Of a DNA stretch of 13,196 nucleotides, positions 1 through 13,196 are shown piece after piece. The stretch is from assembly GCA_050485905.1 (NCBI GenBank), contig JBJHCH010000107.1, forward strand, positions 1 to 13,196, written 5' to 3'. Each line of letters begins with the position of its first letter. The first letter of the stretch is position 1. This stretch comes from JAWLCA01 sp050485905 (GTDB taxonomy: Bacteria; Pseudomonadota; Alphaproteobacteria; Rhodobacterales; Rhodobacteraceae). A program made the position numbers and the translations under genes. The notes below the pieces were generated by a model. It had not been told where the DNA came from. It saw nothing but the letters and a program-made list of their open reading frames with translations, and did not search any database.

Positions 1-154
1 TCTCCTCCGGCGCCGCGTCGATCTGGTCATACGACTTGAAATCGCCGAAATACTTCGTGATCGCCGCCGTCAGCGTCGTCTTGCCATGGTCAACGTGGCC
101 AATCGTGCCAACGTTCACATGCGGTTTCGTCCGTTCGAACTTTGCCTTTGCCAT
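1..154 (-). CDS. tuf: Elongation factor Tu, N-terminal part (cut by window edge)
   Basis: EF-Tu is the GTPase that carries aminoacyl-tRNA to the ribosomal A site. Only the first 51 codons are visible, running off the left edge. The protein starts MAKAKFERTKPHVNVGTIGH, and the G1 P-loop GHVDHGKT lies at residues 19-26, followed by TLTAAIT and the conserved DQID-APEE stretch at about 43-51. The ATG at 152-154 is preceded by AAGGAG (163-168) with an 8-nt gap, an excellent ribosome binding site. The gene lies 86 nt downstream of fusA, the usual last position of the str operon, so it is probably co-transcribed with it. A palindromic element sits in the spacer. Alphaproteobacteria often carry a second tuf copy elsewhere, which cannot be seen here. 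What shows is intact; identification is secure. Confidence 0.97.
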   Translation of the reverse strand, partial: MAKAKFERTKPHVNVGTIGHVDHGKTTLTAAITKYFGDFKSYDQIDAAPEE

Positions 155-162
155 TGTGGCCT

Positions 163-168
163 CTCCTT
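163..168 (-). promoter_or_regulatory. Ribosome binding site of tuf
   Basis: AAGGAG on the minus strand, 8 nt before the tuf ATG. It is one of the best Shine-Dalgarno matches in the window, which fits the very high expression expected of EF-Tu. Confidence 0.85.
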
Positions 169-184
169 ATCGGGTCTCGGTGGC

Positions 185-234
185 GGCGGGGTGGCCCCGC
201 CCTACAGGTGTGGTAGGGCGGGGTTCACCCCGCC
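185..234. repeat. Nested GC-rich palindromic element between fusA and tuf
   Basis: Four arms combine here. GGCGGGG (185-191) faces CCCCGCC (195-201) across TGG. CCCCGCCCTAC (195-205) faces GTAGGGCGGGG (213-223) across 7 nt, a perfect 11-bp stem. GGCGGGG (217-223) faces CCCCGCC (228-234) across TTCA. The outermost arms can also pair with each other, so the RNA can fold as one long hairpin (7 bp, internal loop, 11 bp) or as two separate 7-bp hairpins. No T tract follows on the minus strand, so it does not look like an intrinsic terminator. It resembles the short intergenic palindromes of the GTAGGGCGGGGTTCACCCCGCC kind that I recall from Rhodobacteraceae genomes; that resemblance is from memory and was not searched. 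A role as an mRNA-stability, attenuation or REP-like element is inference. Confidence 0.85.
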
Positions 235-240
235 GCACCG

Positions 241-2364
241 TCATGCGTATTTCTTCTGGATCTCGTCCGAGATGTTCTGCGGCACCGCGTCGTAGTGGTC
301 GAACTGCATGGTGAAGTTCGCCCGGCCCGATGACATGGAGCGCAGTGTGTTGATATAGCCGAACATGTTGGCGAGCGGCACAAAGCAGTTGATGACCACG
401 GCATTGCCGCGCGCCTCCTGCCCGGTGACCTGGCCGCGCCGGCTGGTCAGGTCGCCGATGATGCCGCCGGTATACTCTTCGGGCGTGACCACCTCGACCT
501 TCATGATCGGCTCCAGCAGCTTCGCGCCGGCCTTCTTCAAACCATCGCGCATCGCCGCACGCGCCGCGATCTCGAACGCCAGCACACTGGAGTCCACGTC
601 GTGGAATGCGCCGTCCGTAAGGGCTACTTTGAAGTCGATCACCGGGAACCCGGCCAGCGGACCGGAGTCCATCACCGACTTGATGCCCTTCTCGACGCCA
701 GGAATGTATTCCTTCGGCACGGCACCACCGACGATCTTGGACTCGAAGCTGTAGCCTTCGCCCGGCTGGGTCGGCTCAATCTCGAGCTTCACCCGCGCGA
801 ACTGGCCGGTACCACCGGTCTGCTTCTTGTGGGTATAGTCGATCTCGGTCTTGTGGCTGATCGTCTCGCGGTAGGCCACCTGCGGCGCACCGATGTTCGC
901 CTCGACCTTGAACTCGCGCTTCATGCGGTCGACGAGAATGTCGAGGTGCAATTCGCCCATGCCCTTCATGATCGTCTGGCCCGATTCGAAATCGGTCTCG
1001 ACGCGGAAAGACGGATCCTCGGCAGCCAGACGCGCCAGCGCGATGCCCATCTTCTCCTGATCGGCCTTCGACTTCGGCTCGACGGCGATCTCGATCACCG
1101 GCTCGGGGAAGGTCATGGTTTCAAGGATCACCGGCTTAGACGGATCACACAGCGTATCGCCGGTGGTGGTTTCCTTCAAACCCGCCAGCGCGATGATGTC
1201 ACCCGCAAATGCTTCCTCGATCTCCTCGCGGTTGATCGCGTGCATCATCATCATTCGGCCGACACGTTCGCGCTTGCCCTTGGTCGAGTTCAGCATCGAG
1301 TCGCCCTTCTTCAGCACGCCCGAATAGATGCGCGTGAAGGTCAGCGAGCCCACAAAGGGGTCGTTCATGATCTTGAACGCCAGCGACGAGAACGGCTGAG
1401 CGTCGTCGGCCGACCGCTCGATGTTGCGGGTCTCGGTCTCGTCGCCCGGCGCGAAGCCCATGTAGGCCGGCACATCGAGCGGGCTCGGCAGATAGTCGAT
1501 AACCGCGTTCAGCAGCGGCTGCACGCCCTTGTTCTTGAACGCCGAGCCAGCGGCCACCGGCACGAACGACAGGCTGAGTGTGCCCTTGCGGATCAGACGG
1601 CGCAGGGTGTCCTCGTCGGGCTCGTTGCCCTCCAGATAGGCCTCCATCACGTCGTTGTCCTGCTCGACAGCGGTCTCGACAAGGTTCGAGCGCCATTCGG
1701 CGGCAAGATCCTGCAAGTCGTCGCGGATCGGCTGGCGTGTCCAGGATGCACCCAGATCCTCGCCCTTCCAGGTCCACTCCTCCATCTTGATCAGGTCGAT
1801 GATGCCTTCGAGCTTGTCCTCGGCACCGATCGGCAGCGCGATCGGCAGCGGAGTCGCGCCGGTGCGATCCTTGATCATGTTCACGCAGTTGAAGAAGTCG
1901 GCGCCGATCTTGTCCATCTTGTTCACGAAGACGATACGCGGCACCTTGTAGCGGTCGGCCTGACGCCAGACGGTTTCGGTCTGAGGCTCGACACCTGCGT
2001 TGGCGTCCAGCAGACAGATCGCGCCGTCGAGCACGGCAAGCGAACGCTCCACCTCGATGGTGAAGTCTACGTGCCCGGGCGTGTCGATGATGTTGAAGCG
2101 ATACTTCGTGTCGGATGTGCCTTCCGAAGTCGGGTCTTCCTGACGCTGCCAGAAGGTCGTCGTAGCAGCCGAGGTGATCGTGATCCCCCGCTCCTGCTCC
2201 TGCTCCATCCAGTCCATCGTCGCAGCGCCGTCATGCACTTCGCCGATCTTGTGGGACTTGCCGGTGTAGTAGAGGATCCGCTCGGTCGTCGTGGTCTTGC
2301 CGGCGTCGATATGCGCCATGATCCCGAAATTGCGGTATCGCTGCAGCGGATAGTCGCGTGCCAT
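241..2364 (-). CDS. fusA: Elongation factor G
   Basis: EF-G is the cytoplasmic GTPase that drives ribosomal translocation and, with ribosome recycling factor, splits post-termination ribosomes. The 707-residue length is normal. The G domain is complete: P-loop AHIDAGKT (17-24), RGITI of switch I (59-63), DTPGH (94-98), NKMD (148-151) and GSAFKNKG (273-280). Further on come the domain III segment with MGELHLDIL, the domain IV opening HKKQTGGTGQFARV, the VGGAVPKEYIPGVEKGI segment, and a C-terminal EF-G fold containing PEEYTGGIIGDLTSRRG. The ATG at 2362-2364 is preceded by AAGGGG (2373-2378) at 8 nt. That site overlaps the rpsG stop codon, and the spacer is 12 nt, which suggests translational coupling. 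It is the third gene of the str operon. No frameshift or missing motif is seen. Confidence 0.98.
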   Translation of the reverse strand: MARDYPLQRYRNFGIMAHIDAGKTTTTERILYYTGKSHKIGEVHDGAATMDWMEQEQERGITITSAATTTFWQRQEDPTSEGTSDTKYRFNIIDTPGHVDFTIEVERSLAVLDGAICLLDANAGVEPQTETVWRQADRYKVPRIVFVNKMDKIGADFFNCVNMIKDRTGATPLPIALPIGAEDKLEGIIDLIKMEEWTWKGEDLGASWTRQPIRDDLQDLAAEWRSNLVETAVEQDNDVMEAYLEGNEPDEDTLRRLIRKGTLSLSFVPVAAGSAFKNKGVQPLLNAVIDYLPSPLDVPAYMGFAPGDETETRNIERSADDAQPFSSLAFKIMNDPFVGSLTFTRIYSGVLKKGDSMLNSTKGKRERVGRMMMMHAINREEIEEAFAGDIIALAGLKETTTGDTLCDPSKPVILETMTFPEPVIEIAVEPKSKADQEKMGIALARLAAEDPSFRVETDFESGQTIMKGMGELHLDILVDRMKREFKVEANIGAPQVAYRETISHKTEIDYTHKKQTGGTGQFARVKLEIEPTQPGEGYSFESKIVGGAVPKEYIPGVEKGIKSVMDSGPLAGFPVIDFKVALTDGAFHDVDSSVLAFEIAARAAMRDGLKKAGAKLLEPIMKVEVVTPEEYTGGIIGDLTSRRGQVTGQEARGNAVVINCFVPLANMFGYINTLRSMSSGRANFTMQFDHYDAVPQNISDEIQKKYA

Positions 2365-2376
2365 CGTCGTTACCCC

Positions 2377-2847
2377 TTACCAGCGGTAGTGGCTGAATGC
2401 CTTGTTGGCATCGGCCATCTTGTGGGTGTCTTCGCGCTTCTTCACCGCGGTGCCGCGGCTGTTGGCGGCATCGAGCAATTCGCCCGCCAGACGCTCTTCC
2501 ATCGTATTCTCGTTGCGCTTGCGCGCGGCAATGATCAGCCAGCGGATCGCCAGCGCCTCGCGGCGCTCGGGGCGCACTTCGACAGGCACCTGATAGGTCG
2601 CACCACCGACCCGACGGGAACGCACCTCGACCGAGGGCTTCACGTTGTCCAGCGCCTCGCGGAAGACCTCGATCGGTGCGCGCTTCAGGCGGCTCTCGAC
2701 CCGGTCAAGGGCGTTGTAGACGATGCTCTCGGCGACGGATTTCTTGCCATCGACCATCAGGTTGTTCATGAACTTGGTCAGAACCCGATCACCATACTTG
2801 GCATCAGGCAGGACTTCGCGCTTTTCGGCGGCGTGACGACGCGACAT
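2377..2847 (-). CDS. rpsG: 30S ribosomal protein S7
   Basis: S7 is a primary 16S rRNA-binding protein that nucleates assembly of the 30S head and lies near the mRNA exit and E site. The 156 residues start MSRRHAAEKREVLPDAKYGD and end in the hallmark FSHYRW, with VGGATYQVPVEVRPERRE in the middle; this is the standard bacterial form without the C-terminal extension of E. coli K-12. The ATG at 2845-2847 has GAGGAA (2855-2860) 7 nt upstream, and its 5' part coincides with the rpsL stop codon (TGAGGAA). The spacer to rpsL is 11 nt and to fusA 12 nt. In E. coli S7 represses the str operon by binding the much longer rpsL-rpsG spacer; no room for such a site exists here. Identification is secure. Confidence 0.98.
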   Translation of the reverse strand: MSRRHAAEKREVLPDAKYGDRVLTKFMNNLMVDGKKSVAESIVYNALDRVESRLKRAPIEVFREALDNVKPSVEVRSRRVGGATYQVPVEVRPERREALAIRWLIIAARKRNENTMEERLAGELLDAANSRGTAVKKREDTHKMADANKAFSHYRW

Positions 2848-2858
2848 ATCTCAGTTCC

Positions 2859-3230
2859 TCACTTCGGACGCTTCGCGCCGTATTTCGAACGGCGCTGACG
2901 GCGGTCTTTGACGCCCTGGGTATCCAGAACACCGCGCAGGATGTGGTAGCGGACGCCGGGAAGGTCTTTCACCCGGCCGCCACGGATCAGGACCACCGAG
3001 TGCTCCTGCAGGTTGTGCTTCTCGCCGGGGATGTAGCTGATCACCTCGTAGCCATTGGTCAGGCGCACCTTGGCAACCTTCCGCATGGCCGAGTTCGGCT
3101 TCTTCGGCGTCGTCGTGTAGACGCGCGTGCAAACGCCCCGCTTCTGCGGGCAGGATTCCAAGTGCTGCGACTTGGACTTTCGCACGTTCGGCTGCCGCGG
3201 CTTGCGGATCAGCTGTTGGATCGTCGGCAT
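2859..3230 (-). CDS. rpsL: 30S ribosomal protein S12
   Basis: S12 lies at the decoding centre and helps set translational accuracy; it is the classical streptomycin-resistance locus. The protein is 123 residues, starts MPTIQQLIRKPRQPNVRKSK and ends RRSKYGAKRPK. The TTPKKPNSAMRKV loop carries Lys43, and IRGGRVKDLPGVRYH carries Lys88 and Asp89, the residue methylthiolated by RimO in other bacteria. Both lysines are the drug-sensitive form. The open frame extends upstream to another ATG at 3399-3401, but those residues have no S12 character and lie in the leader, so the MPTIQQL start is correct. The ribosome binding site is poor: only GGGG at 3241-3244, 10 nt from the ATG. It is the first gene of the str operon, behind the promoter at 3422-3450. 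Confidence 0.98.
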   Translation of the reverse strand: MPTIQQLIRKPRQPNVRKSKSQHLESCPQKRGVCTRVYTTTPKKPNSAMRKVAKVRLTNGYEVISYIPGEKHNLQEHSVVLIRGGRVKDLPGVRYHILRGVLDTQGVKDRRQRRSKYGAKRPK

Positions 3231-3416
3231 TCCGGTTCTACCCCGTGTTGCATCCCGTTCATGTCTCAAGGCGCTCTTGAAAACGCCAAAACCGCATGCG
3301 CCCCAATGCTTCGGGGCGACGCGGTGGAATTCCAGAGGATCGGGGCACAGAAGGCCCGGATCTTGACCGCTAGTTCGTTCTGATCCCGGGCCGCGGGCCA
3401 TGCCCGCATCCGAGTT
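3231..3416 (-). promoter_or_regulatory. Long structured 5' leader of the str operon
   Basis: If transcription starts at about 3415-3416, roughly 185 nt of untranslated leader precede rpsL. It contains four inverted repeats: GCGGGC / GCCCGC (3393-3398, 3402-3407); GATCGGGGC / GCCCGGATC (3338-3346, 3354-3362, one mismatch); CGCCCC / GGGGCG (3299-3304, 3313-3318); and a weak GGCG / CGCC pair (3270-3273, 3284-3287). None is followed by a T tract, so no attenuator is evident. No named riboswitch or known ribosomal-protein leader motif was recognised. A regulatory role, for instance binding of S7, S12 or another factor, is inference. Confidence 0.5.
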
Positions 3417-3421
3417 GGCGC

Positions 3422-3450
3422 CGTATAGGCAGAGTCGCAGGGGTTGTCAA
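3422..3450 (-). promoter_or_regulatory. Promoter of the str operon (sigma-70 type)
   Basis: On the minus strand a perfect -35 hexamer TTGACA (3445-3450) is followed by 17 nt and a -10 hexamer TATACG (3422-3427; four of six bases match TATAAT). The spacing is optimal. The bases after the -10 are GCGCC, a GC-rich discriminator like those of stringently controlled rRNA and ribosomal-protein promoters, and the start is probably an A at 3415 or 3416. The -35 begins 11 nt after the stop codon of the transporter gene, just where a new transcription unit would be expected. It is the strongest promoter match I found in the window. The start point and the ppGpp response are inferred. Confidence 0.8.
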
Positions 3451-3461
3451 CAGCACCCGGA

Positions 3462-4343
3462 TCACGCCGGCCGCCGCGCCGCGCGACCAATCTGGCGCTC
3501 GCGATAAAAGGTGAAAAGGCCCGTGGCGACTATGATCGCCGCACCCAGAAGCGTCAGAGCTTCGGGCCAGTCGCCAAAGACCACAAGACCCAGCACCAGC
3601 GCCCAGACAAGACCGGTATAGCGGAACGGCGAGACGAACCCCACATCGCCTGAGCGCATTGCCAGAACTGCCAGCAGATAACCCCCGACGACAAAGACCG
3701 TGGCGCCGGCCAGTTGCCATATTCCGGCAGGGGACGGCGTCGCCCAGGTCTCGGCCAGCGATGCGAAGGCAGAGAACGCCATCACGCCGATAGCCGCACA
3801 GAACGCCACGGTGACCGAGGGCACGGCGGCGCTCAACCGCCGCGTGGCGATATCGCGTACCGTCACGCAGACGACAGCGGCCAACGCCATAAGCGAATAG
3901 ACGTTGAAACCCTCGGTTCCCGGCCGAACGATCAGCAGTACGCCGCAGAAGCCGATCAGCACAGCCATCAGCCGTCGCCAGCCCACGGCCTGCCCCAGAA
4001 ACACCGCACCGGCCAGCGTTACCGTGAGCGGAAGCGCCTGCAGGATTGCCGTCACATTCGCAAGCGGCATGTTGAACAGTGCGGTCAGGAAGAAGAAGGC
4101 GGCCGCGATCTCTCCAGCCGTGCGCATCAGGACCAGCCACCAGTCGGCCCGCGGGAAGTCAAATCGCAGCGCGCCCATCCGGTACGCGATCAGGCCAAGC
4201 GCAATCGTGGTGCCGATGCCCCGGATGAACAGGGCCTGGAATAGCGGCAACTCAGCAGAAAGCAGCTTCATGCAGGCATCGTTCAGCGTGAAGGCGGCCA
4301 TCGCCGCCATCATCAGAAGCGCCCCGCGCGCATTGTCGCTCAA
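3462..4343 (-). CDS. DMT-superfamily (EamA-type) membrane transporter
   Basis: A 293-residue inner-membrane protein of the drug/metabolite transporter superfamily, with two EamA repeats (about 5-140 and 148-282). Ten hydrophobic segments can be drawn at about 6-26, 33-54, 68-90, 97-117, 124-140, 148-166, 177-195, 207-227, 237-258 and 262-280. The second repeat ends with the family-typical SPFRYTGLVWALVLGLVVFG, and RDIATRRL lies between the halves. The C-terminal tail is arginine-rich, which fits a cytoplasmic end. The start is TTG at 4341-4343: AAGGA (4351-4355) lies 7 nt upstream, and MSDNARGALLMM gives a natural N-terminus; the first ATG is ten codons further in. The gene sits after the rpoC terminator and just before the str promoter, with no terminator of its own. 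Only 77 nt separate it from the rpoC terminator, and the best promoter candidate there is weak (TTGCCC with CATAAG, 15-nt spacing). The substrate is unknown: relatives export amino acids, metabolites or drugs. Confidence 0.9.
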   Translation of the reverse strand: MSDNARGALLMMAAMAAFTLNDACMKLLSAELPLFQALFIRGIGTTIALGLIAYRMGALRFDFPRADWWLVLMRTAGEIAAAFFFLTALFNMPLANVTAILQALPLTVTLAGAVFLGQAVGWRRLMAVLIGFCGVLLIVRPGTEGFNVYSLMALAAVVCVTVRDIATRRLSAAVPSVTVAFCAAIGVMAFSAFASLAETWATPSPAGIWQLAGATVFVVGGYLLAVLAMRSGDVGFVSPFRYTGLVWALVLGLVVFGDWPEALTLLGAAIIVATGLFTFYRERQIGRAARRPA

Positions 4344-4350
4344 CGCCAGA

Positions 4351-4355
4351 TCCTT
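4351..4355 (-). promoter_or_regulatory. Ribosome binding site that supports the TTG start of the transporter
   Basis: AAGGA on the minus strand, 7 nt before the TTG codon at 4341-4343. No comparable site stands in front of the in-frame ATG codons downstream, so the TTG is the best-supported start. Confidence 0.7.
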
Positions 4356-4420
4356 AACCCGTGCAACGCCGCGCCCGGCTTATGGCGGCGCCCCGTGAAG
4401 GGCAAGGGCCTGTCGAAATG

Positions 4421-4448
4421 AAAAGGGCCGGTCCCGCAGGACCGGCCC
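4421..4448 (-). terminator. Intrinsic terminator after rpoC
   Basis: On the minus strand a perfect 10-bp stem GGGCCGGTCC / GGACCGGCCC (4439-4448 with 4425-4434) with a 4-nt loop is followed directly by TTTT and then CATTT. It begins 20 nt after the rpoC stop codon. The stem is very GC-rich and the T run is short, as in many high-GC alphaproteobacteria. It should end the rplL-rpoB-rpoC transcript and separate it from the transporter and str genes. Confidence 0.9.
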
Positions 4449-4468
4449 CTCTTTCGTCCTGAGACGTG

Positions 4469-8713
<4,245 letters not shown>

Positions 8714-8747
8714 CTAGCGTCCTTACATATCAGGGGCGGTCGAGTGG

Positions 8748-8762
8748 GGGCGGTGGCCGCCC
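8748..8762. repeat. Short GC hairpin between rpoB and rpoC
   Basis: GGGCGG (8748-8753) and CCGCCC (8757-8762) pair across TGG directly after the rpoB stop codon. No T tract follows. It may slow ribosomes or nucleases, or may be chance in GC-rich DNA. The rest of the 49-nt spacer holds only the rpoC ribosome binding site. Confidence 0.4.
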
Positions 8763-12896
<4,134 letters not shown>

Positions 12897-12904
12897 GCTG
12901 GTGG

Positions 12905-12912
12905 TCACCTTT
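12905..12912 (-). promoter_or_regulatory. Ribosome binding site that decides the rpoB start
   Basis: AAAGGTGA on the minus strand matches the AGGTGA part of the 16S rRNA complement (AGGAGGTGATC) and lies 8 nt before the ATG at 12894-12896. The alternative GTG start (12906-12908) falls inside this site, which rules it out as the real start. Confidence 0.75.
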
Positions 12913-12988
12913 CATCTTTTCGCGGACGCGCGCACCGTCGGGCCACGGCAGCGCATCCCACGCGAAACGGGGGGCGGATTCCATTCCT

Positions 12989-13010
12989 GCGGATCGTCCC
13001 ACCGATCCGC
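12989..13010. repeat. Hairpin in the rplL-rpoB spacer (8-bp perfect stem)
   Basis: GCGGATCG (12989-12996) and CGATCCGC (13003-13010) pair perfectly across 6 nt. It is the hairpin nearest to rpoB, about 90 nt before its start codon. There is no T run on either strand. Confidence 0.6.
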
Positions 13011-13023
13011 GCCCGAATCCGAC

Positions 13024-13070
13024 ACCTGCCCATGACGGGGCTCTGTGGCAAAGCCCCCTCCAAGACAGGT
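13024..13070. repeat. Two-tier hairpin in the rplL-rpoB spacer
   Basis: The inner stem at 13037-13057 forms nine pairs in the minus-strand RNA (GGGGCUUUG with CAGAGCCCC, one G-U) around a CCA loop. It is enclosed by ACCTG (13024-13028) and CAGGT (13066-13070). No T tract follows, so it is not a standard intrinsic terminator. It may be a processing or attenuation structure. Confidence 0.6.
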
Positions 13071-13072
13071 AT

Positions 13073-13102
13073 GGCTGGACCCGAAATGGCCCGGATCCAG
13101 CC
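13073..13102. repeat. Long hairpin in the rplL-rpoB spacer (13 pairs)
   Basis: In the minus-strand RNA the 30-nt segment folds on itself with GGCTGGA pairing TCCAGCC at the base and 13 consecutive pairs in all (three G-U), closing on a 4-nt loop. It lies about 45 nt after the rplL stop and 2 nt before the next hairpin. It is the strongest fold in the spacer and a candidate RNase III or pausing site, by position only. Confidence 0.6.
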
Positions 13103-13147
13103 GCTTTCAATGCGTTCGTCGCGCACGATCTCGCGCGCTTCGCCGCC

Positions 13148-13196
13148 TTACTTCAGTTCGACCTTGGCACCAGCTGCTTCCAGCTTGGCCTTGATC
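13148..13196 (-). CDS. rplL: 50S ribosomal protein L7/L12, C-terminal end (cut by window edge)
   Basis: Only the last 15 complete codons and the TAA stop are visible. They read IKAKLEAAGAKVELK, the invariant C-terminal helix and strand of L7/L12, the mobile stalk protein that recruits translation GTPases such as EF-G and EF-Tu. Its position directly upstream of rpoB agrees with the conserved rplJ-rplL-rpoB-rpoC order. The rest of the gene lies outside the window. Confidence 0.95.
   Translation of the reverse strand, partial: IKAKLEAAGAKVELK

Larger units (their letters stand above)
12897..13147 (-). promoter_or_regulatory. Structured rplL-rpoB spacer, no clear promoter
   Basis: This 251-nt non-coding spacer separates rplL from rpoB. 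I see no good -35/-10 pair on the minus strand: TTGAAA near 13107 has no -10 at the right distance. Instead it holds a chain of hairpins: a 7-bp stem at 13121-13138 (one G-U pair) and the three entered separately. None is followed by a T run. In E. coli the equivalent spacer carries a partial terminator (attenuator) and an RNase III cut site that set the rpoBC level relative to ribosomal proteins. A similar role here is likely by position but not shown by sequence. Confidence 0.55.

Noticed and set aside
185..234. The fusA-tuf palindrome as an intrinsic terminator.
   Set aside because: No T tract follows the stem on the minus strand, and tuf follows with a strong ribosome binding site, so full termination here is unlikely.
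601..2898. A 765-codon open frame on the plus strand opposite fusA and rpsG.
   Set aside because: It is fully antisense to conserved genes. Its protein is rich in Arg, His, Leu and Asp without any recognisable domain, as expected from the reverse complement of GC-biased codons.
3209..3262. A 17-codon upstream reading frame (MNGMQHGVEPECRRSNS) overlapping the rpsL start.
   Set aside because: It has no convincing ribosome binding site and no sign of a regulatory peptide such as a codon run; it would need ribosome profiling to be taken seriously.
2859..3401. A 180-residue version of S12 starting at an ATG in the leader.
   Set aside because: The extra 57 residues have no S12 similarity, S12 is normally 123-124 residues, and the region is the untranslated leader downstream of the str promoter.
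13102..13107. TTGAAA (minus strand) as the -35 of an rpoB promoter.
   Set aside because: The hexamer 17 nt downstream is ATTTCG, a poor -10, and neighbouring spacings give nothing better.

Overview
The window is a GC-rich stretch of core information-processing genes, all on the minus strand, from an alphaproteobacterium that looks like a member of the Rhodobacteraceae/Roseobacter group. The evidence for that placement is the RpoB N-terminus (MAQSYVGQKRVRRYFGKIRE), the RpoC and RpoB lengths of about 1400 and 1380 residues, and the joined gene order rplL-rpoB-rpoC / rpsL-rpsG-fusA-tuf. The family is inferred from remembered protein patterns; no search was run.

Reading in the direction of transcription (high to low coordinates): the last codons of rplL (L7/L12) at 13148-13196; a 251-nt non-coding spacer full of hairpins (12897-13147); rpoB (8763-12896, start corrected to the inner ATG); a 49-nt spacer; rpoC (4469-8713); a strong intrinsic terminator (4421-4448); a DMT/EamA-family membrane transporter with a TTG start (3462-4343); a near-consensus sigma-70-type promoter (3422-3450) and a leader of about 185 nt; then the streptomycin operon rpsL (2859-3230), rpsG (2377-2847), fusA (241-2364); an 86-nt spacer with a nested GC-rich palindrome (185-234); and the first 51 codons of tuf (1-154).

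The genes form two transcription units. The rpoBC unit makes the two large RNA polymerase subunits and inherits its promoter from upstream ribosomal protein genes outside the window. The str unit makes ribosomal proteins S12 and S7 and elongation factors G and Tu. The transporter lies between them and has no obvious functional link to either. All long coding regions are intact, with the expected catalytic, zinc-binding and GTP-binding residues. The very long plus-strand open frames opposite fusA, rpoC and rpoB are codon-bias shadows.

I found no undescribed biological system here. What deserves a second look is in the non-coding DNA: the palindromic element between fusA and tuf, the structured rplL-rpoB spacer, the str promoter and leader, and the 11-nt rpsL-rpsG spacer, which is too short for the S7 repressor site known from E. 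coli. No stretch over 300 bases lacks a gene.
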